From contig CAUZXS010004363.1 in assembly GCA_963585895.1 (NCBI GenBank), forward strand, positions 1 through 64,000: a DNA stretch of 64,000 bases. The letters run 5' to 3'. Origin of the DNA: Sepioteuthis lessoniana. Taxonomy: Eukaryota; Mollusca; Cephalopoda; Myopsida; Loliginidae. The notes below the pieces were generated by a model. That model had not been told where the DNA came from and did no database searches. It saw nothing but the letters and a program-made list of their open reading frames with translations. Shown piece after piece: positions 20,383 to 31,389 of the stretch (its first letter is position 1; each line of letters begins with the position of its first letter). The translations under genes and the position numbers were made by a program.

Positions 20383-21070
20383 CAGGACGATGCTACACTA
20401 ATAGTACATTTTTATGTATTTTACTTGTCATGATATTCATGTCTGTAGATATGTAGAATTTTGTTAATAATAACAATAAAAACAACAAAATAAACAAAAA
20501 GCTTTCTTCTCCAAGGTGTGTTTGCAATGTTTTTGTCAGTTTAATATCTAATGATGGAGTGCCTGATTTCATTACCTTCAGTCCCTTTACTGTGGAGTCA
20601 TTTCTAGACGAGCATAAACATTGTTCTCTTTTTTTTTTCTTTCTTTTTTTGTGCCTATATTTATTTGGTAAGAATACACTTCTAAATCATAGCTATGGTT
20701 TGTGGAAATGTTGAATGTTTTTATCATTAACTTCTAAGTAATGGGATTATATAGCATTCGATGTAACAATAACAGCATTAACTTTATTGAATTTTGGTTG
20801 TTTCCAAGAAAAACTATCCATATCTTTTGAAGAATTTACTATCTTTTAATTATACAAAGCATGATTCGACCGACTAAAATAACTGTATAAAGGTAAAATT
20901 TATTACTTTTTGGTTTATAGAAAACATTATAAACTATATTAATTTCAATGTATTTAACTTTTGTGTTTTAACGGTTGATTTTTTTTATTAACTAATCTTT
21001 GCTTAGTCTGACACAGGGATTAGTTTGTTTATAATACCTGCCATGATCAAGTGGTAACCCACTTATTTTC
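20381..21070. other. AT-rich spacer, nothing recognised
   Basis: No open frames or repeat signatures of note. Confidence 0.4.
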
Positions 21071-21074
21071 CCAA

Positions 21075-21310
21075 CCAGGCTCACCGCTTCTTAACTTCAT
21101 GGCGGAGTAGCTAGCCTCGGAGGTACATATACTAAAATTGGAACGTGTTTGATTGCGACATTGTTCTAAGTGAGTTCTAACGCCAGTCATTCTATTATGT
21201 TCACTTTCGGACTAATACGCCCGGGAAAAATATGAACCCCCTTACCCACCTCATCAAGGGTTAAATAGTGCCACTACTGGTTTTATATGAGGATTGATTT
21301 TGCATTAAAA
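21075..21310 (+). repeat. SINE3-family copy, diverged
   Basis: Weak box-B-like gtgagttctaacgccag, then tatgttcactttcggacta, the core cgcccgggaaaaatatgaac and ggttaaatagtgccactact, with a decayed tail. Confidence 0.6.
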
Positions 21311-21469
21311 AAACAATGAAAAAAAAAAAAGATAGGGTAATTTCATGGATTTATCAATGACTGGTACTTCAAATGAGATTTGATCGTAAGTTAGCAGCTG
21401 ACGATCTTCAACGACTTTTTAAAAACTAATTTGCAAAAAATATGTTCCAAGGTCCGTTGAGTAAAAAAA

Positions 21470-21715
21470 AACAAACAAAAAAGAAAAGAAATTGGTGGTC
21501 ATACTCCCCGACAAAAAATAAAAACAAAACAAAAAACCCAAAACAATATGAATTATAAAGGAAAAAGGAAAAGAAAAATATAAAGAACAAGAAAAAGAAA
21601 AGAAAAAGAAAAAGAAGAGAAAGAAAAGGGAAAAATAAAGGAAAAGTAAAGAAAAAGAAAACGAAGAATAGAAAAAGAAAAAAAGATTTATGATAAGTTA
21701 TAAAAGAAAAAGAAC
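21470..21715 (+). repeat. A/G-rich polypurine tract
   Basis: Almost pure purine strand built of GAAAAAG and AAAGAA reiterations. It has strong strand asymmetry and no coding capacity. Confidence 0.8.
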
Positions 21716-21857
21716 TGACTTTGAATGATATTTATGTTTTTTTAGTGAAAAGGCATAATCAATTTTTGAGTTGTAAGAATTCTATATTATATTACCCAAA
21801 TATATAAAAATGATTCTATCATCAAATAGTTTGTCCTATCAGTAATTTTAATTTTTT

Positions 21858-21860
<3 letters not shown>

Positions 21861-21929
<69 letters not shown>

Positions 21930-21938
21930 TATATATAT
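21861..21938. repeat. (TCTA)n followed by (TA)n
   Basis: About eight TCTA units grade into TA units, a typical compound microsatellite. Confidence 0.9.
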
Positions 21939-22068
21939 TATTTGCTCTATAATTTATCATTTTACATTGAGTTCTCTTTTGGATTTTGAATTACATGGAT
22001 ATTGTAGAAAGAAAATCTGGAAATAGAATCGTTCCCACCATCAGCTGACTTGGCATTGGATAATGTAA

Positions 22069-22686
<618 letters not shown>

Positions 22687-23440
22687 GTTTGGTTTGGTTG
22701 GCTTTTATGGCATATCAACCGTTGTAGGTTATTTAATGTCAAATCCTATTTATACATATATATCAAATATATGATTTGATTTGGTTGGGTTTTATGGCAT
22801 ATCAACCGTTGTAGGTTATTTAATGTCAAATCCTATTTATACATATATATCAAATATATGATTTGATTTGGTTGGGTTTTATGGCATATCAACCGTTGTA
22901 GGTTATTTAATGTCAAATCCTATTTATACATATATATCAAATATATGATTTGATTTGGTTGGGTTTTATGGCATATCAACCGTTGTAGGTTATTTAATGT
23001 CAAATCCTATTTATACATATATATCAAATATATGATTTGATTTGGTTGGGTTTTATGGCATATCAACCGTTGTAGGTTATTTAATGTCAAATCCTATTTA
23101 TACATATATATCAAATATATGATTTGATTTGGTTGGGTTTTATGGCATATCAACCATTGTCGGTTATTTAGTGCAAAATCCTCTATATATACTAAATATA
23201 TATGATTTACTTTGGTTGGGTTTTATGGCATATCAACCGTTGTAGGTTATTTAATGTCAAATCCTATTTATACATATATATCAAATATATAGGATTTGGT
23301 TGGGTTGGATTTTATGGCAAATCAATCATTGTAGGTTATTTAATGCCAAATCCTATTTATACATACATATTAAATATATAGGATTTGGTTTGGTTTGGTT
23401 TTGTGGCATATCAACCATCGTAGGTTATTTAATGGCAAAT
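22687..23440 (-). repeat. 87-bp tandem array of the R3/SINE3 tail module
   Basis: Nine units in which gttatttaatgtcaaatcc recurs at exact 87-bp spacing (for example 22740, 22827, 22914, 23001). The first five or six units are almost identical; the last three are diverged (gtgcaaaatcc, aatgccaaatcc variants). On the minus strand each unit reads as the tail of R3 and SINE3, joined by an AT-rich linker. The array sits at the tail end of the R3 copy at 23440-23700. Confidence 0.92.
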
Positions 23441-23700
23441 ACATTTTTAAACAATTCACTTTAGCATAAATACACAGTTTAGTTCTATTTGACCCATAGA
23501 TAGGACCCAATCAGGTGCTACCACTCCTGGCCAGAGTGGACTTGGGAGCGATGGCTATAAAGAGGTGCTCCGTATTCCCTAAAGCTCCAGTATTACTGGA
23601 GCCTCAACATCAGATTATTTAGGACACCCGTTGGTGGAGTCTTACCCCTCAGCAGAGTCAGTGTATTCTACAGCCCCAGCCGACTGGGCCAGACATAAAT
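23440..23700 (-). repeat. R3 repeat, head and one subrepeat
   Basis: Head region (gacccatagataggaccc, ggccagagtggacttggg, cagccccagccgactgggcc) continuous with the 87-bp tail array. Confidence 0.85.
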
Positions 23701-24339
23701 ATGTTAAGTAGCGACGGAAAAGAAAAGGCTAAACAAACAAACAAAAAAAAACAATTTAAATTTATTTCTTTTTATTTAAGTATTCCTTTTTAAACTAAAT
23801 TTCTTTGCATGAAAATAAAGAAAATAGCATTGTCGTAATTTAATACTTTTCGTAAATCTTTTTAAAACCGTACAAATAAGAATTGATCTGTCATTAGATG
23901 AATTAGAAATTCGGGGGAAAATTTAGTCTCTTTAAAATTGAGAAATGTGCAATGCTTAAAATAATCAATGGTTAAAGAAAGAAGAGAAAAATAATTGAAG
24001 TACAACTAAAACAGGAAAGCATAAAAATGTTTGAAGAAAGCTACAAGTACCTGGAAATATATGAAGCAGACACAATCAAGCCAACAGAAATGAAAATCGA
24101 AGTAAAAAAAAAAGAAGTATGTCAGAGATTACAAGGAAACTACTTGCAATCAAACTCAGTGGAAGGAAGTTAATCTAAGGTATATAAATATCTGGTAAGA
24201 TACTTTGTCTCCCTAGTAAACTACTCTGTATCCTTCTTTAACTGGATAAGGAAGAAGCTCAGAAACATTGAAAACAGAACCGATGACAGTGCACAAGGCC
24301 GCACACCCAAGAAATAATGGAGATAGACTTTATGCTATG

Positions 24340-24545
24340 AGAAAAGGAGAGGGTTAAAATGCTGGACTGCTGAATCGTAGTAAACGAGTTCGAACTTCAG
24401 TCGCGCTATTACGTTCACTTTCGGACAAATTCCCTTGGGAAAGGTATGAACCCCCTTATGGGTTAAATAGCACCACTTCTGTTCTTCTGGAATGATAGCT
24501 TCGGCATTAAATAAACAACAAAGGTTGGTATGCCAATAAAACAAA
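24340..24545 (+). repeat. SINE3 copy in LINE copy 10
   Basis: Degenerate head with box B (cgagttcgaacttcag), tattacgttcactttcgg, cccttgggaaaggtatgaac, gggttaaatagcaccact, and the tail ggcattaaataaacaac, aaggttggtatgcc. The flanking LINE text is contiguous. Confidence 0.82.
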
Positions 24546-24911
24546 AAAACCTAAACAAAGGAAAGAAAAGTAGGAAACGGCCACTATTGAGAATGGTATT
24601 GATGCGGTAACTCCAAAAATATACGAAAAAGAACAGAGTTTAATTACAGCAACAGCAACAAATAGCAGAAGGACACAAAGAATGAGAGGAATTATTAAAT
24701 CGAGAAAAGAAAAATGGGAAGAAAAACATGGATACTTCAGGAGACTAAATAAGGAAATTGCTTACGAGAAGAAAATGCCAATTGGGAGGAAACCTAAAAA
24801 GAGAAAGTGAATTACTATTAATAAAACCCCAGAATAATGCAATAAAGATCAATTACATAAAAAATAGAAGAGATAATATCCAGGAAAATTGTAAGTGTAG
24901 GCTATGTAAAA

Positions 24912-25055
24912 AGAAAGAGAGAGGGAGAGGGGGTGAGAGAGTAAGAGTAAGAAAGAGTGGGGGAGAGAGAGGGGGAGAGAGAGTGAGAGGGGGTGAGAGT
25001 GAAAGGGGGAGAGAGTGGGAGAGAGAGAGAGAGTGGGAGAGAGAGAGAGAGTGAG
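24912..25055. repeat. GA-rich expansion inside the LINE zinc knuckle
   Basis: Irregular GAGAGG/GAGTGG reiterations inserted between the CX2C half and the HX4C half of the knuckle coding region of LINE copy 10. Arg-Glu-Gly frames across it are artefacts. Confidence 0.85.
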
Positions 25056-25564
25056 TAAATTCCATAATAAGTGAATGTAGCAGACTGACACTGAAGAGGG
25101 ACAAGAGAAGGCATGACTGAGTGGGAAAGATGATCCATTGGTTATTGTGTAAGTGGTTAAACGTTGACCATGTAGACAACTGGTATATGAGATAAAAATG
25201 AATCACCCAATCTCAGCCAGAAAGACTAGATCTCGTTTTACTTAATAAATAAAAAATAATTTTCATTTTGTTATTGCAGAAGGTAACAGAGAAAAAGGAA
25301 AGGAAAGCGAAAAACTGGATAAATAGCTGGACATTGTCAAAAGCCGAAAAATGTTAAGAAATATGAAGATGACAGTGATACAAAGCACCGAGAAATTATT
25401 TGGAACAATTCCGAAAACAGGAAGAAGAATTAGAGACGGCCTAAACCACAATCAGTTCGGGTACTGAGAAGAGTCCTGAAAAAATATGAAGACTTGTTGT
25501 CAAACTGACCTCAGAGAAAATCAACCGATAAAACTGGTGTGAAAAAATTGTAAACAACAAGACG

Positions 25565-26410
25565 GATGACGACAATAACACTATAGGGTACTATATGGCA
25601 CTAATAAGAGATGAAAGTTGTCGCTCACTCGAAAGCTGAAGACTATTTCCTGAGGAACAAAAAGGATATCGCAAAGGAACAAGAGGGACGAATGACCAAC
25701 TATATATAGACTAAAGGAAGTAAAGACAAGGAGGGAAATTAAGTCGTGGCATGGGTAAACCACCAAAAGGTATACAAGAATACGTCTGAATAAAAAAGAA
25801 AGCCACAAGCACCTGGTTATATATGAAGTAGACACAATCAAGCCAACAAAAATTAAAAACGAAGTCAAAAAGAAGTATATCAGAGATTATAAGGAAACTA
25901 CTTGAAATCAAACTCTATAGAAGAAACTTAATCTACAGTATAAAAATACCCTGGGAGTTTCCTTGGTTAGATACTCTGTATTCTTCTTTAACTGGATAAG
26001 GAAGAAGCTCAGAAACATTGAAAACAGAACAGATGACAGTGCACAAGGCCCACACCCAAGAAATGATGGGGATAGACTTTACATTACTAGAAAAGAAGGA
26101 GGAAGTGGACTTGTCACTATTGGGAATGGTGTTGATATGGCGTCTCAGGGACTCCAAGATAAACCACAAAAATGCATACGACCTTATCCCACTAAGGTCG
26201 GTAGTAGAATGTTTGACAATGTTCAAAATATTTGAGTCGTAATCTACATCATTAAAGGAAGAGTAGAGGGTTGTACTAATACCCCAAGAACAAATCCTAG
26301 TTAAGGTAAAAATCCAAATAAGTATCTTCCCGGAAGATTGTTTGTCGTTATTATCATTTATTATAGCAATGATGCCACTTAATTATATATGTGGTAAATG
26401 TGCAAGGAAA
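25565..26410 (+). pseudogene. RLE-LINE copy 11, scrambled order
   Basis: RT text comes first (FLRNKKDIAKEQEGRMTNY, corresponding to the family's PEEQKGCRKGTRGTNDQL; then VVAWVNHQKVYK at ~25742). Downstream carboxyl text follows (KATSTWLYMK-like, YKYLGI, VSLVRYSVFFFNWIRKKLRN, DSAQGPHPRNDGDRLYITRK, GSGLVTIGNGVDMASQGL; 25780-26150). Then RT text resumes (INHKNAYDLIPLRSVVECLT, KVKIQISIFPEDCLSLLSF; 26160-26400). It looks like a nested insertion of one LINE fragment into another. Confidence 0.78.
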
Positions 26411-26428
26411 GGGTATACAGAGTTTTCG

Positions 26429-26429
<1 letters not shown>

Positions 26430-26500
<71 letters not shown>
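26430..26500. repeat. (TA)n microsatellite
   Basis: About 35 TA units immediately before the pre-head part of the SINE4 unit. Confidence 0.95.
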
Positions 26501-26502
<2 letters not shown>

Positions 26503-26504
26503 GT

Positions 26505-26814
26505 GGAAGAAAATATATAAGGTAGGGTTGAGCTCTCTAGCGAATGAAGTAATTGTGTTGCCATTAGCGTATATGCAAGGCTCTTCATATGAATCGAGGT
26601 CTCGGTAGCCGTTAAGCGGGTATATGTAAACAATGACAATTGTAATTCATAACCGTTTAAATTTCCTTCGCTTGCGCTGGTTTCCTCGTAGCTGAGTGGT
26701 GGAATCTTGGATAGGCGTTTGAGTCAACCGGGTTTCGATCCCAGCTTCGGGAATCTTGCCTGTCTAGCCACACTGATGAGTTCTGATAGAACGAAACAGA
26801 TCTGTCTGTGGGTG

Positions 26815-26817
<3 letters not shown>
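26505..26817 (+). repeat. SINE4 unit (tRNA-derived), bounded by (TA)n on both sides
   Basis: The pre-head region (ggtagggttgagctctctag, gttgccattagcg, ggtctcggtagccg, gtatatgtaaacaatgac) precedes the tRNA-like head with box A (cgtagctgagtggtggaatc) and box B (gggtttcgatcccagc). The tail is tctagccacactgatgagtt, ctgatagaacgaaacagatc, tgtctgtgggtgaca. The same order, reversed, is repeated at 58191-59010. Confidence 0.88.

Positions 26818-26870
<53 letters not shown>
26818..26870. repeat. (TA)n microsatellite at a SINE4 3' end
   Basis: About 26 TA units beginning exactly after the SINE4 tail gtgacaa. Confidence 0.95.
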
Positions 26871-26871
<1 letters not shown>

Positions 26872-27540
26872 GAAAGAAAGATATCACTGAAGTGGATAAT
26901 CAGGCTGACCTAAATGGATGAAACTTTCCTCGTCTGGCCGTACCAAAAAGATGAGCAAGTTCTTCTAAACCAGTTCACAATGGCGAGGGAGAAAAACGGA
27001 CGCTAAACTGGCCTGAATGTACTAATTGTTCTCACAGACTAACGGTTCGAGATATCTGTATATCACTAGTCAATATTTATGAGATAATATGTGAACTTTA
27101 TCCAAACATATTCAACCCGATTTCATTCTCCGTACGAATAGTAATCGATATAATTTTTTCTAGGAAAGTTTCAGATTTTGTAAACATTTATCAAGTTTTT
27201 TTCCTGTTTGAATGATCATAATTAAAGTTCACATATTTTCTTGTGAATGAGATTTAAATTCTGTGGAATAAAGTTATTAGGATAAAGAACATTAAAGAAT
27301 AAAGTGTTTAAATGAATCAGGTAAAAGATGATAACTTTCTCAGTCGGTCTAGCATAGAATTGAAGCCATATGAAAATCTTTCATTAAGAAAGGATAGATG
27401 TTATTTTAAAGAATACAAAATAGTGCCACCTGAATAGTTTATTTGAAGTAAACGTTAAATGTACGCAGTTTCCAGTTGGTCTTGAGTTCAGTATTTTGGT
27501 CAGTGAAAATTCCTATTCTTGAATATTAACATAATTATAT
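26871..27540. other. AT-rich spacer, nothing recognised
   Basis: No gene or repeat signature was seen. Confidence 0.4.
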
Positions 27541-27547
27541 CAGTGAA

Positions 27548-28040
27548 AGGTTTGGTTAGTTTAGTTGTTTGGGTTTTATAAACCTTCGTAGGTTATTTAA
27601 CGCCAAATCTATTTTCATGCAAATTGTCAGTTCTATTTCAAACAATTTAATTTAGCATGAGTACACAGTTTAATTGTCAAAGATATTTCTATTTCAAACT
27701 ATTCAGTTTTGTCAAGCAGAGATAATTCAGTTTAGTATAAGTATAGAATTTTCTTGCACACAGTTAAATGTCAAAACAGTTCTATATCAAACAATTCAGT
27801 TTAGAGTAAGTAGAGTTTCAATGTCAAAAACAGTTCCATTTCAAACAATTCCAACACGCAGTTTAAATCTAAAACAGTTTAATTGTCAAAAGCATTTCTA
27901 TTTCAAGCTATTCAGTTTATTCAAACAGTTCTAATTCAAACAATTCAGTTTAGCATAAGTATGCAGTTAGTTCTATTTAACCCATGGATAGGGCCCTATC
28001 AGGTGCTACCATTCCGGGTCAGAGTGGCCCTGGGTTAGTG
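27548..28040 (-). repeat. R3 repeat, lacking most of its head
   Basis: Tail module at 27555-27610 (gggttttataaaccttcgta on the plus strand), subrepeats with caaacaattcagtttagc, and the start of the head (cccatggatagggccctatc, ccgggtcagagtggccctgg). It breaks off at ~28036 next to an unrelated segment. Confidence 0.8.
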
Positions 28041-28260
28041 AAAAGAACAGAAGTGATATTACAAATCAAATTAACAATATCCAATATGAGATAATCTCTA
28101 ATTTAGATAACAGAATAAGAACAGTCAACTCCTGTTCGGTCAGAAATTCCAAGAGCATTACTAAATACGACAAGCACCTGAAAAAGGTCCGAAGCTATGA
28201 CGGCCGAAACATTGTGACTATAGCAAATAAGATAAATCAGATATAACATTTTCGTCTCTC
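28036..28260 (+). other. Unclassified segment with a hammerhead-like core relic
   Basis: Contains cacctgaaaaaggtccg ... acggccgaaacattg (28174-28214). The order ctga, a helix (ggtc with ggcc), then gaaa is reminiscent of hammerhead ribozyme cores found in Penelope-like elements. The CUGANGA box is degenerate (ctgaaaa). No Penelope protein was recognised. Weak call. Confidence 0.25.
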
Positions 28261-29274
28261 ATATAATTTTAAATAAAATCATTACTAATCTTTTGTATAC
28301 CACAAAGAATGGTTGAAAAATAGACTTGAAAATGAGACAAGCAAAATATGAACACGGATAAGAAAAAAATTGAATGTTTAAACCTGTTTCTTATCGACTG
28401 ACAGAATTCAAAGATTCTTTAAGATTCGAAGAGGCGGTAACATGATTTCCGGTAATTTGGCGTTTTTTTTTTCTTCTTTTTATTCTCATTGACTTTCCCT
28501 TTTTGATTGTCCAGGTTTTTCTTACAGACTTATAAATATTTGTGTATAATATTTTTTTCTAAAATGTTTTTTTCGAGCTTTTTTCTTCTGTTTTTTTTTT
28601 CATTGTTTGATTCTGGTTTAGTTTTATATTTCTCGTTATAAGATGTAGAAATTTCCGATGTTAGTATTCGATTTTTAAAAGTTAAATTTTACTTTTATTA
28701 ATTTCTGTTGCGATAGAAATTTATCAAAAATCTGGACGTCTGTGAAAAACATAGCCGGTTTACAAGAAGCAGAAGGTACAATCGACTCACAACAAAACAA
28801 GCGTTAGATTTAATCTCTTTTACAGAACATCCATATCTTTTGATTGTAAAATATATATTTACAACTGTAATAAGATAATATCATTTGTAAGGGAATCTTT
28901 TAAAGCATATAAACATAATAGCTAAAGTGTGTGATAAAATAATGTGATAAAGCAAGCAATTCACATAAGTTATTTATTTAAAATGTCAGATTAATTTAAA
29001 TTCTAAAAGCTATTAATCTTATTTTTAGAATAAAGTATGCACGGACAAATAAACATTCTGACCTAGTTAAACAAGTTTTTCTTAAAGAAGAAAAATTGTT
29101 AAACAATAATAAAAAAAAAAACAAAACCAAAATAAAACAACAAAAGTAGTTATAATATACATTAATTATGCAAAGAGTTAAACAAAATTTGATTACATTT
29201 CGTTTTCTCACTGGATTTTTACTTTAAGTATGATCAACGGAGAAGAGTTAATATTTAATATGCCAACATAAACA

Positions 29275-29278
<4 letters not shown>
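28261..29278. other. AT-rich spacer, nothing recognised
   Basis: T-rich runs at 28468-28610. No signature. Confidence 0.4.
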
Positions 29279-29327
<49 letters not shown>

Positions 29328-29328
29328 C
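29279..29328. repeat. (TA)n-(TG)n compound microsatellite
   Basis: About 15 TA units followed by about 8 GT units. Confidence 0.95.
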
Positions 29329-29627
29329 AGCCAAATTTTTTAAATGCCACATATGAATCGCAAATATCCGTTTCTTGTTTTCCCGATCATCAAGCGACAG
29401 AGAATGTTTTTCGCGTTTAAATTCTTTGTATCTGTTATTTGTTGGTAATTCGCAAGAGAAAATTTTTCTTTTTCCCTTGATGACCTCGAAAGCTTAAAAC
29501 TTACTGTTACGAGTGATAAATATGCATTTAAAAAGTTTTCTATAAAATAAAATTTTTTCTTGGTTATTAAGCGCTTTTACGAGAAAAAACATTCAGATTT
29601 TCGTAAGTTGTCTTTTATTTTTACAAG

Positions 29628-29630
<3 letters not shown>

Positions 29631-29660
<30 letters not shown>
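29631..29660. repeat. (TA)n microsatellite
   Basis: About 15 TA units. Confidence 0.9.
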
Positions 29661-29662
<2 letters not shown>

Positions 29663-29998
29663 AGTCAGCGTCCGAAGACAGTGGATGTGGATTATTCGCG
29701 TATATGAGCAATATCATATAAATCTATGTGAGTATGGCTATTGTTACATCGCTTTTTCCTTCCAGGTTTATATAACAAAACTCACATACAGAGCGTATGC
29801 AGTGCAATTAGAAGGAAACTCAAACCTGGTTAAATTGTCATTATAGATTTATTTCGCAGGAGAATATTATTATACTCTCTGTCTCATCAGATGACAGTTC
29901 ATGTTTAACTTGAGGTTGAAAAATAGCAAATATGGATTACAGTCTATATGTGTATGGAAATATATAGAGAAATGGTAGATTTTGGTAAATCTGACAAG
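29661..29998. other. Spacer, nothing recognised
   Basis: No signature was seen. Confidence 0.4.
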
Positions 29999-30136
29999 AT
30001 GAGAAAAATAAGTGGAAAAGTGGATTAACAAAATACTGAAAACAGATTTAACAATAATATTTCGTCTTTAAATAAGGACGAAATATTGTTAAATCTGTTG
30101 TCAGTGTTTTGGTTTATCCACTTTTTCATTTATTTT

Positions 30137-30142
<6 letters not shown>
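29999..30142. repeat. Near-palindromic inverted repeat, ~66-bp arms
   Basis: The left arm starts atgagaaaaataagtgg and includes acagatttaacaataat and atttcgtc. The right arm is its reverse complement with few mismatches (gacgaaatattgttaaatct ... ccactttttcatttattttt, ctcat). The centre is only about 6-10 bases (tttaaataagg, ~30067-30077). No reading frame. It could be a foldback/MITE remnant or a source of long hairpin RNA. A (TA)n tract follows immediately. Confidence 0.88.

Positions 30143-30198
<56 letters not shown>
30141..30198. repeat. (TA)n microsatellite
   Basis: About 29 TA units between the inverted repeat and a LINE remnant. Confidence 0.95.
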
Positions 30199-30202
<4 letters not shown>

Positions 30203-30305
30203 GTCACGCCGACAGCATTGAGTTCTCTGGGCTTCTCTCGTCATCCTTCCCTATCATCTACCGCTCCTTGCAAGTCCTATAGATTACAGAGGTGAAGTAT
30301 GTAAG
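30199..30305 (-). pseudogene. RTE-like LINE 3' remnant
   Basis: Parallels the 3' end of the element at 34219: a cgccgacagcattgag start, a tcatccttccctatcatct segment and ctccttgcaagtcc correspond to tgccgctagcacgg, tctccctatcgttcatcat and tctctggcaggtc. Short and frameless. Confidence 0.5.
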
Positions 30306-30740
30306 TGTAAGTTGGTTCGTTTTACTGGAATGGTTAGGAAGATTGGAATTAACTAGTTGTACAACTGTCACCTTATAAGATGTTGATTCCTGTATGTGTT
30401 TAACACTTTTCGAAGACCAAACTTACGCTTCTGACTGGTTGTGAGATGAGGTGAATGTTTATGAAAAACATCTGAAAAGCAGGAAAACAAAACGTTGGTT
30501 GAAATAAGTTAAGGTCGTACCATATTCACAGTTAACGCTAGATACAGCCATGTGCGAAATAGGTGAAATCGACATCGAATGTTTATGACCACATATCGAA
30601 AACCTAGAAACATAGAACATATAATGAACATCGGAATCTCGAAATTCGAAAACACGTAACGACTTCTTGTTCAGGAACGAAACCTTTTTATTAACTTTGA
30701 GTTAAAGGTTTCGACATAAGGAGGAGAGACACAATCTTCT
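30306..30740. other. Spacer, nothing recognised
   Basis: No signature was seen. Confidence 0.4.
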
Positions 30741-30744
30741 ATGC

Positions 30745-31110
30745 TGTCTTATTCATTTGGCCCCCATTTCGTGCGGCCCCCATAGGGCGCAAGTTCACCT
30801 CGCATCTGCGAGCTCCAAAAGTCGAACCACTTCGTTTTGGCGTCTAGTATTCAACTCTCTAACTTTTTTTTCAATTCTCCGCAAACCTCTGCGCGCTTCC
30901 GGTGCGTGACGTCACTCGCACTCCGTCACCCGTTTCGTCTCGGACTATTGTGACATCTGAGTGACTCCTCCATCCGCCCGCACGCCTCCGCGTTAACACC
31001 TGCGCTCATGTTTGGACCTAACTAACCCATGTGCTGAGCCGAAAGGTTCTCAGCCAAACTAAACTCAAAGGTATGAACCGAAACCCCTTGGCCATTACGT
31101 TACAAGGTGA
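30745..31110. promoter_or_regulatory. CpG-dense patch with a CRE palindrome
   Basis: GC- and CpG-rich in an otherwise AT-rich window (for example gcgcgcttccggtgcgtgac, cgcccgcacgcctccgcg). A perfect TGACGTCA (CREB/ATF-type site) lies at 30907-30914. A donor-like acaaggtgaga lies near 31103. It could be a CpG-island promoter, or the 5' region or LTR of a younger transposon. No exon was recognised on either side. Confidence 0.35.
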
Positions 31111-31388
31111 GAAAATATTAAATTTGATAGTCTAACAAAATTATTTAAGAACGTATACAAAAAGATTACACTTATTTTCATTTTATTTTAATCGATTTCT
31201 ATATAAAGTAATCTGTAGGATTGCTTTTAATATGTTTGAGAATAAAACAATATTAGAAATCAATAACTTTAAATAATTATTTATCAAACTCCATATACTT
31301 TGTAAACCTTTATTTACTATATGACGTACACTGCAGGATTTTAAACGCATCAAAACCCTTAGGTGATCTAATTCATCTAGACTTTAGT
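31111..31388. other. AT-rich spacer
   Basis: Nothing recognised. Confidence 0.4.
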
Positions 31389-31389
31389 A

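Larger units (their letters stand above)
23950..25560 (+). pseudogene. RLE-LINE copy 10, with SINE3 insert and GA expansion
   Basis: Starts in the RT-proximal region (MLKIING, KKRRKIIEVQLKQESIKMFE, YKYLEIYEADTIKPTEMK), passes YFVSLVNYSVSFFNWIRKKL-like text and QGRTPKK, and is interrupted by SINE3 at 24340-24545. It resumes with a TIENGIDA-like segment, EKWEEKHGYFRRLNKEIAYE, LKRESELLLIKPQNNAIKIN, and then the knuckle, whose first half NCKCRLCKKKE is split from SIISECSRLT by a GA expansion. The RLE/carboxyl end is very degraded. Confidence 0.85.

Noticed and set aside
30745-31110. rRNA or other structured RNA gene in the GC-rich patch
   Set aside because: No resemblance to rRNA, snRNA or tRNA segments was recognised. 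Left as an unexplained CpG patch.
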